The notes under the pieces are model-generated. The model made no database searches and was not told the origin of the DNA. It saw nothing but the letters and a program-made list of their open reading frames with translations. From Xenopus tropicalis (lineage: Eukaryota; Chordata; Amphibia; Anura; Pipidae): DNA of 64,000 nt. Position 1 is the first letter of the stretch. Every line of letters starts with the position of its first letter. Shown here piece by piece: positions 36,373 to 48,900 of this stretch. Location of the stretch: the NCBI RefSeq assembly GCF_000004195.4, contig NC_030683.2, positions 2,872,133 to 2,936,132 on the forward strand, written 5' to 3'. The position numbers and the translations under genes are program-made.

Positions 36373-37725
36373 GCCTTAAATAATAATAATAATAATAGGT
36401 GTGAGTCCTGTAGAATAGGGGCATCTCGGATTAATAGCATTTCCCTGCCCATATAAGAAAGTTACCAGATCTCGAAAAACCAGGACACTTCTCATTTGGG
36501 CAAGTTGCTGGCTGCAGCCACACGTTTCATACATATATGCCCAGAGCATGGCCATGGTTGCCAGGTCACTGATTGGCTAATAACTGGGGCCATTTGAAAG
36601 GGGGGAGGGGCTGGTAACTTAGTAGTATGGGACTGATTACTGATGATAGCCATGGTGCCCCATATTGCATAAAAATATTGTATAGCCTAAGTAAGCCACA
36701 CCCTTTATATGGCTGCCCATGACCCATTACACCCAGTCATACCTCCAAACCAAACCCACAGCACATTTGTTTTGAGGTCTAGCAATATAAACCTTCAGGC
36801 CTTTCTGGGCCCCCCCTAATAGGACCCCCTTATTCATAAAAAAGGATCAGTTCGTTACGTGGATGACGTCTCCAATCAGAAGCAAAATCAGTGCAGAGAG
36901 AGAGCCCTTTGATAGCTGTTGCTAGGGCCCCTGACCCCCCAGCAACCAGAGATAAATAGGAATGGGTAGAAAAAGAAATATCAGTAATAACAATTAGAGT
37001 CTCACTTCATAGTTGTAATTTTTGCAACTGGTAAATTATAGGTTGGGAATCAGCAGAATAGAAAGAAATAACCCCGAGCTGTATGGGGGTTCAGGGGCCC
37101 AATTATGTGCATCACATACAGAGGAACAATTAATAAAAATGTGACCTTTACCTTCCAAGTGACCTTGTCCGGAGTCACATCCCGACTCATTCGCTCAGCG
37201 CAGACGTCTCACTGTGGCCTTTAGCGCCACCCGGTGTTGCTACGCGTTGTTACAGCTGTGAGGCACGCACTGCACTCTATAGAGAATAGGGTGGGGTTAT
37301 TACTATAGCACAGGGGCAAAACATGCACTGATGGGGCAAAACACTGATTGGCAGCAACTAGCAAACCCCCTTCCTGTAATGAGTGTGTATACTGGCGCCC
37401 TCTAGTGAGTAACCCAGAGGTGCCCAATTGCCCCAAGCAGAGCTGCTTTAGAATAACTCTGGGGGATGCGGCTGATTGGTGGGTAAGGTGAGAGGCTGCG
37501 CTACAGGTTTGGGGGGGTATATATGGGCTGGGTCTGAGCCAGATCTGAGGATTCAAAGGGAAATTTCACCTCCAAATAAAATATGTTCATTGGCGCAATC
37601 CAGCCAACTTCTCTTTGTGGGTCTTTAATTATATCTGCAGTTTCCAATGTAAAAATGCCTTCTAGTTGCTATGGAAAGTAACCCAGCAACCAGAGATTAT
37701 TAGCCTTCACCTTGGTATTTTTATA
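36373..37725. other. Non-coding stretch with dispersed repeat scraps
   Basis: A (TAA)n run lies at about 36378-36398. The part 36915-37055 (GCTGTTGCTAGGGCCC, CCAGCAACCAGAGATAAATA) and 37560-37705 resemble pieces of T2-type MITEs. No gene seen. Confidence 0.4.
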
Positions 37726-38386
37726 GTCACAGAACCCCTCAGTGACTTCTTATATCCTTATCGTTTACTGTAGGGGGTACATTATCCCTTATAATACATG
37801 AGTGATACTCAGAGTTCCCTGTATAACTCAGCCTGCAGCCTTGTGCCTTTATATGGGGGGCACAGAACCCCTCAGTGACTGCTAATATCCTTATCATTTA
37901 CAGTAGGGGGTACATTATCCTTTATAATACATGAGTGATACTCAGAGTTCCCTGTATAACTCAGCCTGCAGCCTTGTGCCTTTATATGGGGGGCACAGAA
38001 CCCCTCAGTGACTGCTAATATCCTTATCATTTACAGTAGGGGGTACATTATCCCTTATAATACATGAGTGATACTCAGAGTTCCCTGTATAACTCAGCCT
38101 GCAGCCTTGTGCCTTTATATGGGGGGCACAGAACCCCTCAGTGACTGCTAATATCCTTATGGTTTACAGTAGGGGGTACATTATCCCTTATAATACATGA
38201 GTGATACTCAGAGTTCCCTGTATAACTCAGCCTGCAGCCTTGTGCCTTTATATGGGCACAGAACCCCTCAGTGACTGCTAATATCCTTATCATTCACAGT
38301 AGGGGGTACATTATCCCTTATAATACATGAGTGATACTCAGAGTTCCCTGTATAACTCAGCCTGCAGCCTTGTGCCTTTATATGGT
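37726..38386 (-). repeat. ~131-bp satellite, locus 2 of 2, inverted, about 5 copies
   Basis: The plus strand reads CACAGAACCCCTCAGTGACT and then AATACATGAGTGATACTCAG, the reverse complement of the unit at 14877-16255. Copies are nearly identical to those. Confidence 0.95.
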
Positions 38387-38757
38387 CACCCATTGCCCTA
38401 TAAAGCCCTGGGTAAAATTCTGTTGTCTTGTTACATTAATAACTCTTCCGATCCCTACACATTCCTGCAGTAATAGGGGAGATACTGCCCCCAAGTGGCC
38501 CAAACTGGAATAACAAGGAGGGCAGCATCCAATTCAAGCTGGGAACGTGTCCTTTAATTTTCCATGGGACAAAAAAAAACCCTGAAGGGAACCAGAGGGC
38601 AGTACTGGGTGCAACCCAGAAAGGTAAATATATGTATCCGTATTTTGGCTGATATTCAGGCAATGTCCAGTTAGATGGTACCCTGCACCCTGACTTTTCA
38701 TTCACGGGCTCCTGGCTCCCCGACTTGCATCACTTGAGCTATGGCTTTCCTCTAGAG
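38387..38757. other. Unique non-coding sequence
   Basis: No gene or array seen. Confidence 0.4.
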
Positions 38758-38840
38758 CAGGGGTCCTCAAACTTTTTAAGCAAGGGGCCCGTTCATGGTC
38801 CCTCAGACTGTTGGGGGGCCGGACTAAAGTCCTCCCTCTG
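38758..38840 (+). mobile_element. hAT-type transposon end fragment
   Basis: CAGGGGTCCTCAAACTTTTT at 38758 is a classic hAT (Charlie-like) terminal sequence. It is followed by GGCCCGTTCATGGTCCCTCA and GGGGGGCCGGACTAAAG. The other terminus is not found. Confidence 0.6.
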
Positions 38841-39711
38841 TGTCCTCATACAATTGCCCAAGGGCCAATAAATGCACAGATGTAAACATACCCCCCAACT
38901 GTGCCCATTTTCAGGGACAATTCAGATTTTAACAGCTCAGGCCCCAGTCCCAGATTAATAAACTCTTGGGGGAACTGCTTAAAGAGCAACGTCACCTTTA
39001 TTAGCCGAACTGTAATAACACATAGAACAAGACCCCCATAAATGTGCTCAAACGTTAAATACCTGGTATTCAGGGGGCGGTTGCAATCAATGGGCGGGGT
39101 CAAACAAATTTCTCCCTACTACGCGCGCCATTTCTTTTTGTCCCACTTTTCATATGTTGGAAGGTATGATGGTCAAGTCTCACGGATTTGTCGCCGTTTC
39201 GCAGATTTTCCAGCGAAGCAAAACGGGACAGATTCGCTCGTCGCTAGTCCCTACATTTATATTTCAGGCTGAGTGTAAAGTAAAGGAAAGTTGAAAGATT
39301 TGGAGTGAATACATACACCCGACCCAGTGGCCGGTCACTTGCTGGAACCCCCCCTGCAACTGGGTAACTACACAATAACCATACACAATAAAGACCAACT
39401 GCAACATGTCTTGGCCTCCACCTTTTATTTTCTTCCTTCAGCACAGGCAGCTCTATGTTATAGAACCTGCACCAAGGCAGAAAAATTTGGCCTCCAAATC
39501 GGGGGCACAGGTGAGGGGCAATTAAGGGATACCCAGGATGCACCACTCCCAGCTGTAGTTGTACTGCAAGTCCCTATTTGGCTGCTGGTGGGGTTGCTAA
39601 GGCAAGGCTCCCAGGGATACAGACCCACTGGGGAGAATGTGACCAACTGACCAGTTGGCACCAATGGGGTCCATAGTAGAATAATTACTATTTCGCGGTT
39701 ATTTTGGGACA

Positions 39712-39712
<1 letters not shown>
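38841..39712. other. Non-coding stretch; dispersed repeat near 39105-39255
   Basis: CGCCGTTTCGCAGATTTTCC with AGCGAAGCAAAACGGGACAG contains a short inverted pair and looks like a dispersed amphibian repeat. The rest is unique. No gene seen. Confidence 0.4.

Positions 39713-39747
<35 letters not shown>
39713..39747. repeat. (CA)n microsatellite
   Basis: About 17 uninterrupted CA dinucleotides. Confidence 0.95.
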
Positions 39748-39750
<3 letters not shown>

Positions 39751-40184
39751 CTACTCCCCTTATTCTCGGTGAGGGTTGGGGGGAAACAGGGAATTGCACA
39801 CGTTGCAAATGTCACTACTACACACAGGGCTGGCAGATTTACTTTTCCAAACTAGCCCAGTCAGTTCTAAAACCAGCCCAAAACCAGCCAAAAGCCACTT
39901 TAAAAGTAGCCCAAAAATAGCCCAATATGCGCAATGAAAAGAAATCTAAAAAAATAGAAAAGTATTTGGAAAAATCTGCCTTTTTAAAGCGTATAATCCC
40001 TACCCAAGCCCTGTGCCCCCTCTCCAGTTACTGGGGTGGCTGATTATTCCCTCTGTGCCCAGTCCCACTGGGAAGTCACTACAGCAATGAATTCAGAATG
40101 TTGTATTAACCCCAGATATGATATACATACGGGTGCGTTGGACTACAACTCTCAGAAGCCCCAAGATACCCTGAGAGTTATAGC
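39748..40184. other. Non-coding spacer with a short degenerate AGCCCAAAA repeat
   Basis: Words such as CAGCCCAAAACCAGCCAAAA recur loosely at 39855-39930. An ACTACAACTCTCAGAAGCC motif lies at 40142-40160. No gene seen. Confidence 0.4.
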
Positions 40185-40855
40185 AGAACTGCCCCACATC
40201 CCAGTAGAAAGTAACAGTACAATCACATACCCTATAGAGCAGGGGGTAGAACTGCCCCACATCCCAGTAGAAAGTAACAGTACAATCACATACCCTATAG
40301 AGCAGGGGGCAGGGGGTAGAACTGCCCCACATCCCAGTAGAAAGTAACGGTACAATCACATACCCTATAGAGCAGGGGGTAGAACTGCCCCACATCCCAG
40401 TAGAAAGTAACAGTACAATCACATACCCTATAGAGCAGGGAGTAGAACTGCCCCACATCCCAGTAGAAAGTAACAGTACAATCACATACCCTATAGAGCA
40501 GGGGGTAGAACTGCCCCACATCCCAGTAGAAAGTAACAGTACAATCACATACCCTATAGAGCAGGGGGCAGGGGGTAGAACTGCCCCACATCCCAGTAGA
40601 AAGTAACAGTACAATCACATACCCTATAGAGCAGGGAGCAGGGGGTAGAACTGCCCCACATCCCAGTAGAAAGTAACGGTACAATCACATACCCTATAGA
40701 GCAGGGGTAGAACTGCCCCACATCCCAGTAGAAAGTAACAGTACAATCACATACCCTATAGAGCAGGGGGTAGAACTGCCCCACATCCCAGTAGAAAGTA
40801 ACAGTACAATCACATACCCTATAGAGCAGGGAGCAGGGGGTAGAATAGACAGGTT
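40185..40855 (+). repeat. 63/70-bp satellite, about 10 copies
   Basis: The unit AGAACTGCCCCACATCCCAG, TAGAAAGTAACAGTACAATC, ACATACCCTATAGAGCAGGG is 63 bp; a 70-bp version has an extra CAGGGGG. Because 63 is 21 codons, a 173-codon minus-strand frame stays in phase; it is not a gene. The array ends about 300 bp upstream of the SMNDC1 CpG block. Confidence 0.95.
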
Positions 40856-40908
40856 GAGCCTGAAACAGCAAAAAGGAATACAAAACAGAATGTCTATACT
40901 GTCCAATT

Positions 40909-40986
40909 GCATGCTGGGTATTGTAGTTTTATATCATTACTAGCTGTAGGCTAATTGTTACATACAAACTACATTACCCAGCATGC
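40909..40986. repeat. Short inverted repeat with ZNF143/Staf-like arms upstream of SMNDC1
   Basis: The left arm GCATGCTGGGTATTGTAGTT (40909-40928) and the right arm AACTACATTACCCAGCATGC (40967-40986) are inverse copies with one mismatch around a ~38-bp spacer. Both match the SBS motif ACTACAnnnCCCAGCATGC bound by ZNF143. It lies about 300 bp before the SMNDC1 promoter element. Confidence 0.75.
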
Positions 40987-41149
40987 AGTGGGACAGGCAC
41001 ACTAGAGGGGAAAAAAAACTTTGGCTACTTTATAAACTACAAACCCGCCAAGGCTCCAAACAATAACCCAGAACTGTACCTTGGGCTAGTAGCCCAATTT
41101 GGCGGGAAAACCACCAACCCGACAACCCTCACACAGACTCTCTCACAGG

Positions 41150-41480
41150 CGGCTCTCGTATTCTTGCCCCTCCCCCTAGAGCGCAACCGACGCCACTTTG
41201 GCTTCTCCCCTGGTCGCCATGGCAACCGTCTCTGCGTGCGTAAGAGCCGGGGGCGGGGCGTCTGGGCAAGTGCGAGAGCCCGGAATTCTCGCGAGAAGAG
41301 GAGGGGCTGCCGGGAAGTGAGTGTTTGTGAGACGGAGAGCGACGCGGTGAGTGACCGGAGCGGGAAACCGGGGGATTGGGCGGCTGAGCGGCCCGGGGCT
41401 GGGTTACTGAGGGTCGGGGGGGTCGGAGTTGGCTTATAGTGTGGTGCTGGGCAGCCCCTGTCTCTATAGCGTTACCCCCG
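41150..41480 (+). promoter_or_regulatory. smndc1: CpG-rich promoter and non-coding first exon of SMNDC1
   Basis: This GC- and CpG-rich block is the only one of its kind upstream of the SMNDC1 coding exons. It holds the palindrome TCTCGCGAGA at 41287-41296, a core-promoter element known from housekeeping genes, and ends in a good splice donor (GACGCG|GTGAGTG, GT at 41347-41348). I infer that transcription starts near 41300 and that the first exon is untranslated and ends at 41346, splicing to the ATG exon at 42835. A non-coding first exon is also what I recall for mammalian SMNDC1. No TATA box is apparent. The exact start site is not visible from sequence. Confidence 0.7.
41287..41296 (+). promoter_or_regulatory. 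TCTCGCGAGA palindromic core-promoter element
   Basis: A perfect 10-bp palindrome lies in the CpG-rich block about 50 bp before the inferred splice donor of SMNDC1 exon 1. This motif is a known activator element of TATA-less vertebrate promoters and can drive transcription in both directions. Confidence 0.7.
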
Positions 41481-41669
41481 GGGCGTCCGGCCTCATGGGC
41501 CTTGTACTGTGTGTCTGAGCCCCCCCCCCCCATCCCTCCCCCCTACCGACACCCCATTGGCCACTTATGTTTGTACTCACCCCTCATTCACTCGGAACCG
41601 GGACTGGTCCTGTAGTTTGTCCCCAACCCATTCCTACTCATTCCTGTCCCTTATCCCTTCCCTCCCACT

Positions 41670-42775
41670 GTCTGAGGGAAACACTATGGCACCTCCTACC
41701 CATATGTATAAATACAAATATACAGAGAGGGAATGTTCTGGGCACACAATAAGCTGTACCCCCATACTGTACTGTCTAAGGGAAACACTATGGCACCCCC
41801 TACCCATATGTATAAATACAAATATACAGAGAAGGAATGTTCTGGGCACACAATAAGCTGTACCCCCATTACTGTACTGTCTAAGGGAAACACTATGGCA
41901 CCTCCTACCCATATGTATAAATACAAATATACAGAGAAGGAATGTTCTGGGCACACAATAAGCTGTACCCCCATACTGTACTGTCTAAGGGAAACACTAT
42001 GGCACCCCCTACCCATATGTATAAATACAAATATACAGAGAGGGAATGTTCTGGGCACACAATAAGCTGTACCCCCATACTGTACTGTCTAAGGGAAACA
42101 CTATGGCACCCCTACCCATATGTATAAATACAAATATACAGAGAAGGAATGTTCTGGGCACACATAAGCTCCACCCCCATACTGTACTGTCTAAGGGAAA
42201 CACTATGGCACCTCCTACCCATATGTATAAATACAAATATACAGAGAAGGAATGTTCTGGGCACACAATAAGCTGTACCCCCATACTGTACTGTCTAAGG
42301 GAAACACTATGGCACCTCCTACCCATATGTATAAATACAAATATACAGAGAGGGAATGTTCTGGGCACACAATAAGCTGTACCCCCATACTGTACTGTCT
42401 AAGGGAAACACTATGGCACCCCTACCCATATGTATAAATACAAATATACAGAGAAGGAATGTTCTGGGCACACAATAAGCTGTACCCCCATACTGTACTG
42501 TCTAAGGGAAACACTATGGCACCCCCTACCCATATGTATAAATACAAATATACAGAGAAGGAATGTTCTGGGCACACAATAAGCTGTACCCCCATACTGT
42601 ACTGTCTAAGGGAAACACTATGGCACCTCCTACCCATATGTATAAATACAAATATACAGAGAAGGAATGTTCTGGGCACACAATAAGCTGTACCCTCATA
42701 CTGTACTGTCTAAGGGAAACACTATGGCACCTCCTACCCATATGTATAAATACAAATATACAGAGAAGGAATTGT
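41670..42775 (+). repeat. 104-bp satellite, locus 3 of 4, in SMNDC1 intron 1, about 10.5 copies
   Basis: Same unit and orientation as at 22733. It fills most of intron 1 and stops about 60 bp before the ATG-bearing exon, just upstream of the likely polypyrimidine tract. Copies are almost identical, with C/T and A/G variants at two fixed positions. Confidence 0.96.
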
Positions 42776-42834
42776 TTTATTCTCTAATATAAAGTGACTG
42801 TACATGACTGATTCCCGTTGCTGGTTCCTTGCAG

Positions 42835-42954
42835 ATGGCAGAAGATTTAGCTAAGCAGCTGGCGGGTTACAAAGCCCAATTGCAACAGGTTGAATCTGCG
42901 TTAACGGCCAATGGCGAGAATGAAGATTTACTGAAACTAAAGAAAGATTTGCAG
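42835..42954 (+). CDS. smndc1: SMNDC1 coding exon 1 (residues 1-40)
   Basis: The acceptor CCTTGCAG directly abuts the ATG and the donor is CAG|GTAATT. The exon encodes MAEDLAKQLAGYKAQ through KKDLQ and ends in phase 0. The 104-bp satellite of intron 1 ends only about 60 bp upstream. Confidence 0.95.
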
Positions 42955-45900
42955 GTAATTCCCTTGTTAATAGCGTGGCCTGTGGCTTCTGTTTGCCCTG
43001 CCCGGCCAGTAAATGGGATAAAGGTCTAAGCCTTATTCTCCTCTGTTTTATTACTGCTCCCGGTGCATTTCCAGTGCACAATCCCCATTTTTATTGTCCT
43101 AAAGATCTTGTTTCCCCTTAACCCTTTGGGTGCCAGTAACATTTAGGGACACTTGTCTCTAGGCAACATGGTTTTGTCATTGCCTGTAACGTAATGCAGA
43201 AATGTATTCAGGTCTGTGGAGTCTACGTTTTGTGTCAGGAAAGCAGTTAAAGGAGAAATTAACCCTCCTAGAAGGCATATGGAACAGACCCACTGCCCTA
43301 ACCAGATGCCCTGCCCAATCATACGTGACTAAATTAAAGGGGTGTGTTTGGTGGCGGCCATGTCTGCTCACAACACTGGCACAAATTGCCAACATGGAGG
43401 GTTCAAACTGGAAGCCAGTAACAGATTCACAGGAGGGGGAGGAGACTCCATGCAGGGGGCCAGATACTTACTACAAGGGTTTACTTCTCCTTTAGAACAA
43501 ATCCACCATTCTGGCAGGATTTGTCCTTCAGGTCTTTATTATGGTTCTTCTTCCTCCCAAGGGCTCCAGTGCCTTTTTGTGTATTATTCAATCCTAGGAA
43601 AATTCCTTCCAAATATCTGATATATTGCCGGTCATTCTACAGGCAGCAAACTAATGCTTTATTAGATTGTAAGCTCTTGATGTACCATGTCGGTGGTAAG
43701 GAAGCAAATCTCGTCAGTTGTAGAGCTGCTTGGCACGGCTATATACAGCAGCACAGTTATTTCACTTGGAGCATAAAACTAGTACTTTACCTATTCCAGG
43801 AGTTGGATCTGTATTTGGCCAATATTTGGATTTGACTGCACCTTTATTTATGGTCATGTGGTTTTAAAGTAACCGACAGCCGGATGTCCAATCCCTTGTG
43901 GGGTGTTTGGCCAAATCCAAAATAATGGATTGTGTAGCCCTTAAAACAAGGTTTTATACCCCAGATGTTGCCCACTGAGTGTAGGCAGCTAAACTGGAGG
44001 GTCCATGTCGGCCTTCACCTCCTTGCAGTGAGGGTCTCTGACCCTGGACCTGAGCTGTGCTCCCCGCTTCCCTCCAGCAGTGGGTGCTGTTGCCATTATC
44101 CCACAGACAGAGAGGAGTCTTGGGATTTGTCCCATGTGACTAGAGAGAGTGCAGTGCACGTGGGATCATGTGATGCACCGTGTGGCAGTCAGATGCACTC
44201 AGTATTTTGCACAATTGTTATTCTTACCCCAGAAATGTGCCACCGACTTCCAAGCTTTATGCCCAATTGGCAATGATGCCCCCGTACGCTGATATCATTA
44301 GATGCACAGCTATAGCAATGCCCTGCAGCCAATCAGAAGCAGCTTACTGGTGCCAGGCCTGTGAGCCTCTGTGCCAAGGAACCAACACTGCTGTGTTCTG
44401 CTGGGCATGTAGGGAGCAATATAGGGCACCCTGTCTTGGCTTTATAAATAGATTTAAAGGGTAAGGATACCCTCGCTTACCTAACATGGAGACGGCGCCA
44501 GTATCCATGCGGAATTTCCCACTCGCTCTTGTCTTTCAGGAAGTGATAGAATTAACCAAAGACCTTCTATCCTCACAACCCTCGGAAACGGCAGATGATG
44601 CCTGCGACGACATGTCCGCCAGCGGCAGCCAATCATGGAAGGTTGGAGAGAAGTGCATGGCGGTCTGGAGCGATGATGGACAGTAAGTGCAGTGAGCTGT
44701 ATATGGGTGATATGGTAAGCTTTGCTGGGGCCTTTGGTCTGGCTATCGAATGTCTACTTGCTCTGCACTCCATTCGCCCAATCCTGCAGGGACTCACTTG
44801 CTTAGTTGGGGGGGTGTTTATATTACGTGAACACCGTTTCATTGTAATGCAATTTGCCGACTCTCTGAAACGCAATTGATCTTGCTGGTGTTAAACTGCT
44901 TTGTCTTTAATACAGCATAAAGCCCCCCCCCCCCCCCCCCGTTCATTCTGTTACCCATAATAAGCCCCCCAAGCCTAGGTTTGCTTTGCAGCGTTTAACA
45001 TTTCCTCGTTGCCTTGCCAAGCCTTTACTCACATGCTTACAGCCATGATATCTTTACAGGTGGTACGAGGCGGAGATCGAGGAAATAGACGAAGAGAACG
45101 GAACTGCGGCCATAACCTTCGCTGGCTATGGCAATGCCGAAGTCACGTCTCTGCTCAATCTGAGGCCGGTCGAGGAGGGGAGGAAAGCCAAGGAGGACAG
45201 CGGCAATCTGCCTATGTCAAAGTATGTTTCCATTTCAGCATAACACCTCACTTATTTGCCCCCCACCAATAACGCAAGTGTCCAATAGTGGCAGAGATTT
45301 TACATCATCAGGCTCTCGGGCCACCTTTTTAGCACTTCAAAAATATTTAGTTCTATAAAGACCTTATTTGCAATTAAATAGTATTAAACGTAAAGTACAT
45401 GATAGAATGTTGTATGTTGTATAGAAGGTTCAGGTAGGTTAATAAAATCCCATCTGAAGCTGCTCTGATTTGCCGCAGAGGGGTAAAAAATTCCTTCCTG
45501 ATTTCAAGATGGCAATTGGACCAGTCCCTGGGGCAACTTGTACTAAGAGCTATCTCCCATAACCCTGTATTCCCTCACTTGTACTGAGAGCTATCCCCCC
45601 TACCCCTGTATTCCCTCACTTGTACTGAGAGCTATCCCCCCTACCCCTGTATTCCCTCACTTGTACTGAGAGCTATCTCCCCTACCCCTGTATTCCCTCA
45701 CTTGTACTGAGAGCTATCCCCCTACCCCTGTATTCCCTCACTTGTACTGAGAGCTATCCCCCCTACCCCTGTATTCCCTCACTTGTACTGAGAGCTATCT
45801 CCCCTACCCCCTGTATTCCCCCTCACTTGTACTGAGAGCTATCCCCTACCTGTATTCCTCACTTGTACTGAGAGCTATCCCCCTACCCCTGTATTCCCTC

Positions 45901-48900
45901 ACTTGTACTGAGAGCTATCCCCCTACCCCTGTATTCCCTCACTTGTACTGAGAGCTATCCCCCCTACCCCTGTATTCCTCACTTGTACTGAGAGCTATCC
46001 CCCCTACCCCTGTATTCCCTCACTTGTACTGAGAGCTATCCCCCCTACCCCTGTATTCCCTCACTTGTACTGAGAGCTATCTCCCCTACCCCTGTATTCC
46101 CTCACTTTGTACTGAGAGCTATCCCCCTACCCTGTATTCCCTCACTTGTACTGGAGCTATCCCCCCTACCCCTGTATTCCCCTCACTTGTACTGAGAGCT
46201 ATATCCCCCTACCCCTGTATTCCTCACTTGTACTGAGAGCTATCTCCCCTACCCTTTATTCCCTCCTTGTACTGAAGCTATCCCCCCTACCCTGTATTCC
46301 TCACTTGTACTGAGAGCTATCCCCCCTACCCCTGTATTCCCTCACTTGTACTGAGAGCTATCCCCCCTACCCCTGTATTCCTCACTTGTACTGAGAGCTA
46401 TATCTCCCCTACCCCTGTATTCCCTCACTTGTACTGAGAGCTATCCCCCTACCCTGTATTCCCTCACTTGTACTGAGAGCTATCCCCCCTACCCCTGTAT
46501 TCCCTCACTTGTACTGAGAGCTATTCCCCTACCCTGTATTCCCTCACTTGTACTGAGAGCTATCCCCCCTACCCCTGTATTCCCTCACTTGTACTGAGAG
46601 CTATATCTCCCCTACCCCTGTATTCCCTCACTTGTACTGAGAGCTATCTCCCCTACCCCTGTATTCCCTCACTTGTACTGAGAGCTATCCCCCTACCCCT
46701 GTATTCCTCACTTGTACTGAGAGCTATCCCCCTACCCCTGTATTCCCTCACTTGTACTGAGAGCTATCCCCCTACCCCTGTATTCCCTCACTTTACTGAG
46801 AGCTATCCCCCTACCCCTGTATTCCCTCACTTGTACTGAGAGCTATCCCCCCTACCCCTGTATTCCCTCACTTGTACTGAGAGCTATCTCCCCTACCCCT
46901 GTATTCCCTCACTTGTACTGAGAGCTATCCCCCTACCCCTGTATTCCCTCACTTGTACTGAGAGCTATCCCCCTACCCCTGTATTCCCTCACTTGTACTG
47001 AGAGCTATCCCCCCTACCCTGTATTCCCCACTGTATGAGAGCTATCCCTCCTTGTACTGAGAGCCTATCTCCCATAACCCTGTATTCCCTCACTTGTACT
47101 GAGAGCTATCCCCCCTACCCCTGTATTCCTCACTTGTACTGAGAGCTATCTCCCCTACCCCTGTATTCCCTCACTTGTACTGAGAGCTATCCCCCCTACC
47201 CCTGTATTCCCTCACTTGTACTGAGAGCATCTCCCCCTACCCCTGTATTCCCTCACTTGTACTGAGAGCTATCCCCCCTACCCCTGTATTCCCTCACTTG
47301 TACTGAGAGCTATCTCCCCTACCCCTGTATTCCCTCACTTGTACTGAGAGCTATCCCCCCCTACCCCTGTATTCCCTCACTGTACTGAGAGCTATCTCCC
47401 ATACCCCTGTATTCCCTCACTTGTACTGAGAGCTATCCCCCCTACCCCTGTATTCCCTCACTTGTACTGAGAGCTATCTCCCTACCCCTGTATTCCCTCA
47501 CTTGTACTGAGAGCTATCCCCCCTACCCCTGTATTCCCTCAACTTGTACTGAGAGCTATCCCCCCTACCCCTGTATTCCCTCACTTGTACTGAGAGCTAT
47601 CTCCCCTACCCCTGTATTCCCTCACTTGTACTGAGAGCTATCCCCCACCCTTAACCCCCTGTTAATTCCCCCTCCTCACTTGTACTGAGAGCTATCTCCC
47701 CATACCCCTGTATTCCCTCACTTGTAACTGAGAGCTATCCCCCCTACCCCTGTATTCCCTCACTTGTACTGAGAGCTATCTCCCCTACCCCTGTATTCCC
47801 TCACTTGTACTGAGAGCTATCCCCCCTACCCCTGTATTCCCTCACTTGTACTGAGAGGCTATCTCCCCTACCCCTGTATTCCCTCACTTGTACTGAGAGC
47901 TATCTCCCTACCCCTGTATTCCCTCACTTGTACTGAGAGCTATCTCCCTACCCTGTATTCCCTCACTTGTACTGAGAGCTATCTCCCCTACCCCTGTATT
48001 CCCTCACTTGTACTGAGAGCTATCCCCCTACCCCTGTATTCCCTCACTTGTACTGAGAGCTATCCCCCCTACCCCTGTATTCCCTCACTTGTACTGAGAG
48101 CTATCTCCCATAACCCTGTATTCCTCACTTGTACTGAGAGCTATCCCCCCTACCCCTGTATTCCCTCACTTGTACGGAGAGCTATCTCCCTACCCCTGTA
48201 TTCCCTCACTTGTACTGAGAGCTATCCCCCCTACCCCTGTATTCCCTCACTTGTACTGAGAGCTATCCCCCCTACCCCTGTATTCCCTCACTTGCTAAAT
48301 ACTTATCCAGCCCCTTCTTGAAACTATATAATGTATCTGCCAGTACAACTGGGTCAGGGAGGGAATTCCACAACTTCCCAGCCCCCCCTGTAACTCCCCT
48401 TCATTGTACCTATATAATGTATCAGCCAGTACCACTGATTCAGGGAGGGAACCCCACAACTTCACAGCTCTCACTGTAAAAAATCCTTTGCGACAATTTC
48501 ATTGGAACCTCCCTTCTAAACGGAGTGGGTGCCCTTGTGTCCGTTGGAAGGCCCTACTGGTAAATAAAGTATTAGGTTATTATATGATCCCCTTATATAT
48601 TTATACATAGTTATCATGTCACCTCTTAACTGCCCCTTCCCCAGTGTAAACAGACCCAACTTGGCCAGTCTTTCCCCATAACTGAGACTTTCCATACCCT
48701 TTACCAGCTTAGTTGCCCTTCTCTGGACCCTCTCTAACTCAATAATGTCCCGTTTGAGCACTGGAGACCAAAACTGAACAGCATATTCTAGATGGGGCCT
48801 TACCAGCACTCTGTAAAGGGGAAGAATAACCCCCTCCTCCCGTGAATCTATACCCCTTTTAATACAGCTCAATACCCTGTTTGCCCTTGCAGCTGCTGCC

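Noticed and set aside
40093..40684. 173-codon and 129-codon minus-strand frames with a 21-residue hydrophobic repeat (YVIVLLLSTGMWGSS)
   Set aside because: The 63-bp repeat is a multiple of three, so the frame persists. The membrane-like look is a by-product of repeat composition.
42955..44539. Several 70-100 codon frames in SMNDC1 intron 2
   Set aside because: They lie inside an intron flanked by clear exons and show no domain or splice consistency.
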